Positions 7,407 through 8,706 of a stretch of 8,706 nucleotides of DNA are shown here, piece by piece; the stretch's first letter is position 1, and each line of letters starts with the position of its first letter. Under the pieces are notes generated by a model. The model was not told the origin of the DNA. It saw only the letters and a program-made list of their open reading frames with translations, and did no database searches. Source of the DNA: Candidatus Poribacteria bacterium (lineage in GTDB: Bacteria; Poribacteria; WGA-4E; UBA9662); NCBI GenBank assembly GCA_002729015.1, contig PBVO01000094.1:93581-102286 (forward strand), read 5' to 3'. The position numbers and the translations under genes are program-made.

Positions 7407-7435
7407 CTTTAACTAATCGGTGAAATTTTGCTAAC
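7402..7435. other. inverted repeat over the HEAT gene stop codon
   Basis: GTTAGC (7402-7407) pairs with GCTAAC (7430-7435) across a 22-base loop. The left arm contains the TAG stop. No T-run follows on the plus strand, so this is not a convincing terminator. It may be a 3'-end RNA structure or chance. Confidence 0.25.
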
Positions 7436-7751
7436 TAAAAAATCCTTTTATTTGGTCAACTACCCTTGATTGATCCTTTTGTAATCCAAAGTACACTCAA
7501 ATAAATCAGTGTTACTTTTTGCCGATGATTTTAGTCCACGAAATCCAAATAGCCTACATATAATCCTACCCGTTGTTCAGATGAATTCATCACTAGCAGT
7601 GTTTCTTGTTTTTGAATAATACAACCGATCAACCACTCTAAAATCAGTTTGATAATGTTTTAGCTAATGTAACCGAGTAAATGTATCAAATAGATGCTCG
7701 TATGACATTTGTAAACCATGATTATAAGGCCAATCTAAAGCAAAACTGGAA
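7436..7751. other. stretch without a supported gene
   Basis: I see only very short frames, for example 12 codons from 7581 and 24 codons from 7681 to 7755. The stop of the latter (TGA) overlaps the ATG at 7752 as ATGA, but its product is not recognisable. A TATAAT at 7559-7564 has no good -35 partner and is about 190 bases from the next gene. Nothing else is visible. Confidence 0.5.
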
Positions 7752-7911
7752 ATGATAAGATCTGGAACGCAAAGACTTTTGTGTAGCGGCAACAGCAGGC
7801 CTATTGACTATTTTCAGCTGTTATACGCTGACAAAAAAAGCTGATACCTCCCGAAAGAAGGGTAAAGGAAAACAAAGTGGGAAAGAACGATCCGCGGTCG
7901 TGGTAACCACA
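7752..7911 (+). pseudogene. out-of-frame signal-peptide segment of the Spy-like gene
   Basis: In the frame that runs from 7759 to the TGA at 7912-7914 the sequence reads RKDFCVAATAGLLTIFSC followed by a basic, lysine-rich linker (TLTKKADTSRKKGKGKQSG). That is a clear signal peptide of lipoprotein type (IFSC, C at 7819-7821), though F at -2 is not ideal. This frame has no ATG, GTG or TTG after its stops at 7753-7758. An ATG at 7752 (M I R S G ...) lies in the frame of the downstream 116-codon gene. Removing one base near 7765 would join it to the signal peptide, and a second shift between 7863 and 7911, where both frames are open, would join that to the downstream frame. Frames therefore go 3, 1, 3. 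I infer one gene broken by two indels, either real decay or assembly error. A rare CTG start at 7762 is the alternative. Confidence 0.5.
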
Positions 7912-8261
7912 TGATGTTCAATATTGCAAACATGGTAAGCAATACAGTTGGTACTTTTCGGATCGGTCTCAGCTTTATGGTTGATGCAAGCGATCAGACC
8001 TTAATTCAGGCCCGTCCAATCTACCAGGAGACAATGGAAAAGTCCAAGAAGATGGTAGCCGAATCTATAAAAACTGAAGATTGGCAAAGTATCCGGTCTC
8101 AGATGGAGGAGGTTATGAGCAAGCATAAGTCATCAATCAAGCACCTATTGAGCCAAGAGCAAATGTCAAAATTAGAAAAGTATGAAAAGGAGCGGCAACG
8201 TCAACGAAGACAAAATCGTAATTGGGACGGAGACCGATGGGCCAAAAATCGCCGCGACTAA
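7911..8261 (+). CDS. Spy/CpxP-like small helical protein, probably missing its N-terminus
   Basis: The 116 codons run from ATG-ATG at 7911 to TAA. Residues 27-103 are strongly helical and charged. The motif LSQEQMSKLEKYEKERQ at 80-96 resembles the 'LTPEQ' repeat of Spy/CpxP periplasmic chaperones and related small envelope proteins, and the tail is very basic (QRQRRQNRNW). The protein as read lacks a signal peptide, unexpected for this family, but one is encoded just upstream in another frame. The in-frame sequence is open from 7863, so translation need not begin at 7911, and no good Shine-Dalgarno precedes the ATGs. The likely role, if intact, is an envelope protein of unknown partner. I am confident it is coding, less so of the family. 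Confidence 0.6.
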   Translation: MMFNIANMVSNTVGTFRIGLSFMVDASDQTLIQARPIYQETMEKSKKMVAESIKTEDWQSIRSQMEEVMSKHKSSIKHLLSQEQMSKLEKYEKERQRQRRQNRNWDGDRWAKNRRD

Positions 8262-8315
8262 ATTATAATGACCTTGGGAGAATTAGGCTAAATACCTTAA
8301 TTGGCCCAATGCTCT

Positions 8316-8345
8316 AGCCGACACTGTCAGAATGGCGGCTTTTTA
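8316..8345 (+). terminator. intrinsic terminator after the Spy-like gene
   Basis: AGCCGACA (8316-8323) pairs with TGGCGGCT (8333-8340) with one A-G mismatch and a 9-base loop. TTTTT follows directly at 8340-8344. It lies 55 bases after the stop at 8261, with a GC-rich stem and T-run, the clearest terminator in the window. Confidence 0.75.
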
Positions 8346-8706
8346 ACTTAACTAAAAATTCTCTGACAAGCTTCTCAAAGCTCTAAATTAGGTTTCAATC
8401 AGGCAAATAAAAAATACTGAAAAAAATGTTAGGATTTAAATAGGCACCTGTTATACATTTGAGCTTAATTTGAGGTCGAAACTCTTAATCTAGACATTAG
8501 ATGATAATTTCAGACCAGAATATTCTCAAGATCTTGATGCAACCGCGTGGGTGCATTCACACTGTAGTTTGGGTGGTGGTTCGCAACACTCAAGAATCGC
8601 TTACGTCCGAAAGTAAAAAGAAATATGTTTATCTTTTCACCGACGGGTTTCCGAATGCTGAACCTCGACTTCATTCCCAGAATAACGGTTCAATCGTTAC
8701 TAAGCT
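8346..8706. other. right-edge stretch without a confident gene
   Basis: On the plus strand a frame opens with ATG at 8501, directly after an in-frame TAG, and runs off the window end (68 codons, starting MIISDQNILK, later KKKYVYLFTDGF). It has no Shine-Dalgarno sequence and no recognisable family. On the minus strand a competing 54-residue frame lies at 8674-8510 (MKSRFSIRKPVGEK). Either could be chance. The first 150 bases are AT-rich and empty. Confidence 0.35.

Noticed and set aside
7832..7839. A-AAA-AAA run as a programmed -1 frameshift site
   Set aside because: A -1 slip there runs into TGA within two codons and cannot reach the downstream frame.
8510..8674. 54-residue minus-strand frame near the right edge
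   Set aside because: No known family and a competing open frame on the other strand; no evidence decides between them.

Overview
The window is AT-rich (about 40% GC by eye) bacterial chromosome with ordinary coding density on the left and looser spacing on the right. It has no tRNA, rRNA, CRISPR array, insertion sequence or phage gene that I can see. The gene mix (a Gfo/Idh/MocA-type oxidoreductase, a family 88 unsaturated uronyl hydrolase, TPR and HEAT-repeat proteins, a Spy-like lipoprotein) suits an uncultured, carbohydrate-using bacterium of the kind assembled from marine or sponge metagenomes. Poribacteria-like lineages came to mind, but that is a weak inference from gene content and not a placement.

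Layout. Positions 1-390 (+) hold the C-terminal 129 codons of a Gfo/Idh/MocA-type oxidoreductase, which converges on rlmN. From 5872 down to 502 five genes run on the minus strand: a GH88 hydrolase, a double-ATPase ECF-type ABC protein, a MazG-like NTP pyrophosphohydrolase, a membrane-anchored TPR protein and rlmN. The last three are joined by two 4-base ATGA stop/start overlaps and are almost certainly one translationally coupled unit. GH88 and the ABC gene are only 38 bases apart and probably share a transcript. A gene-free divergent spacer (about 550-600 bases) separates GH88 from a plus-strand HEAT-repeat lipoprotein (6498-7406). Another gene-poor stretch then leads to a small Spy/CpxP-like protein (7911-8261). 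The signal-peptide part of that gene lies just upstream in a different frame, so it looks broken by one or two indels. A good intrinsic terminator follows at 8316-8345. The last 360 bases hold no confident gene.

How the genes work together. The GH88 enzyme removes unsaturated uronic acids from lyase products in the cytoplasm, and the neighbouring oxidoreductase is of a type common in sugar catabolism; the link between them is only suggestive. The ECF ATPase should power uptake of a vitamin or metal, but its membrane partners are not in the window. MazG (nucleotide pool cleaning) and RlmN (23S rRNA and tRNA methylation) are housekeeping functions. I see no convincing new multi-gene system. The points most worth a second look are the split lipoprotein, the recent 105-bp HEAT duplication, the orphan ECF ATPase and the start-site corrections.
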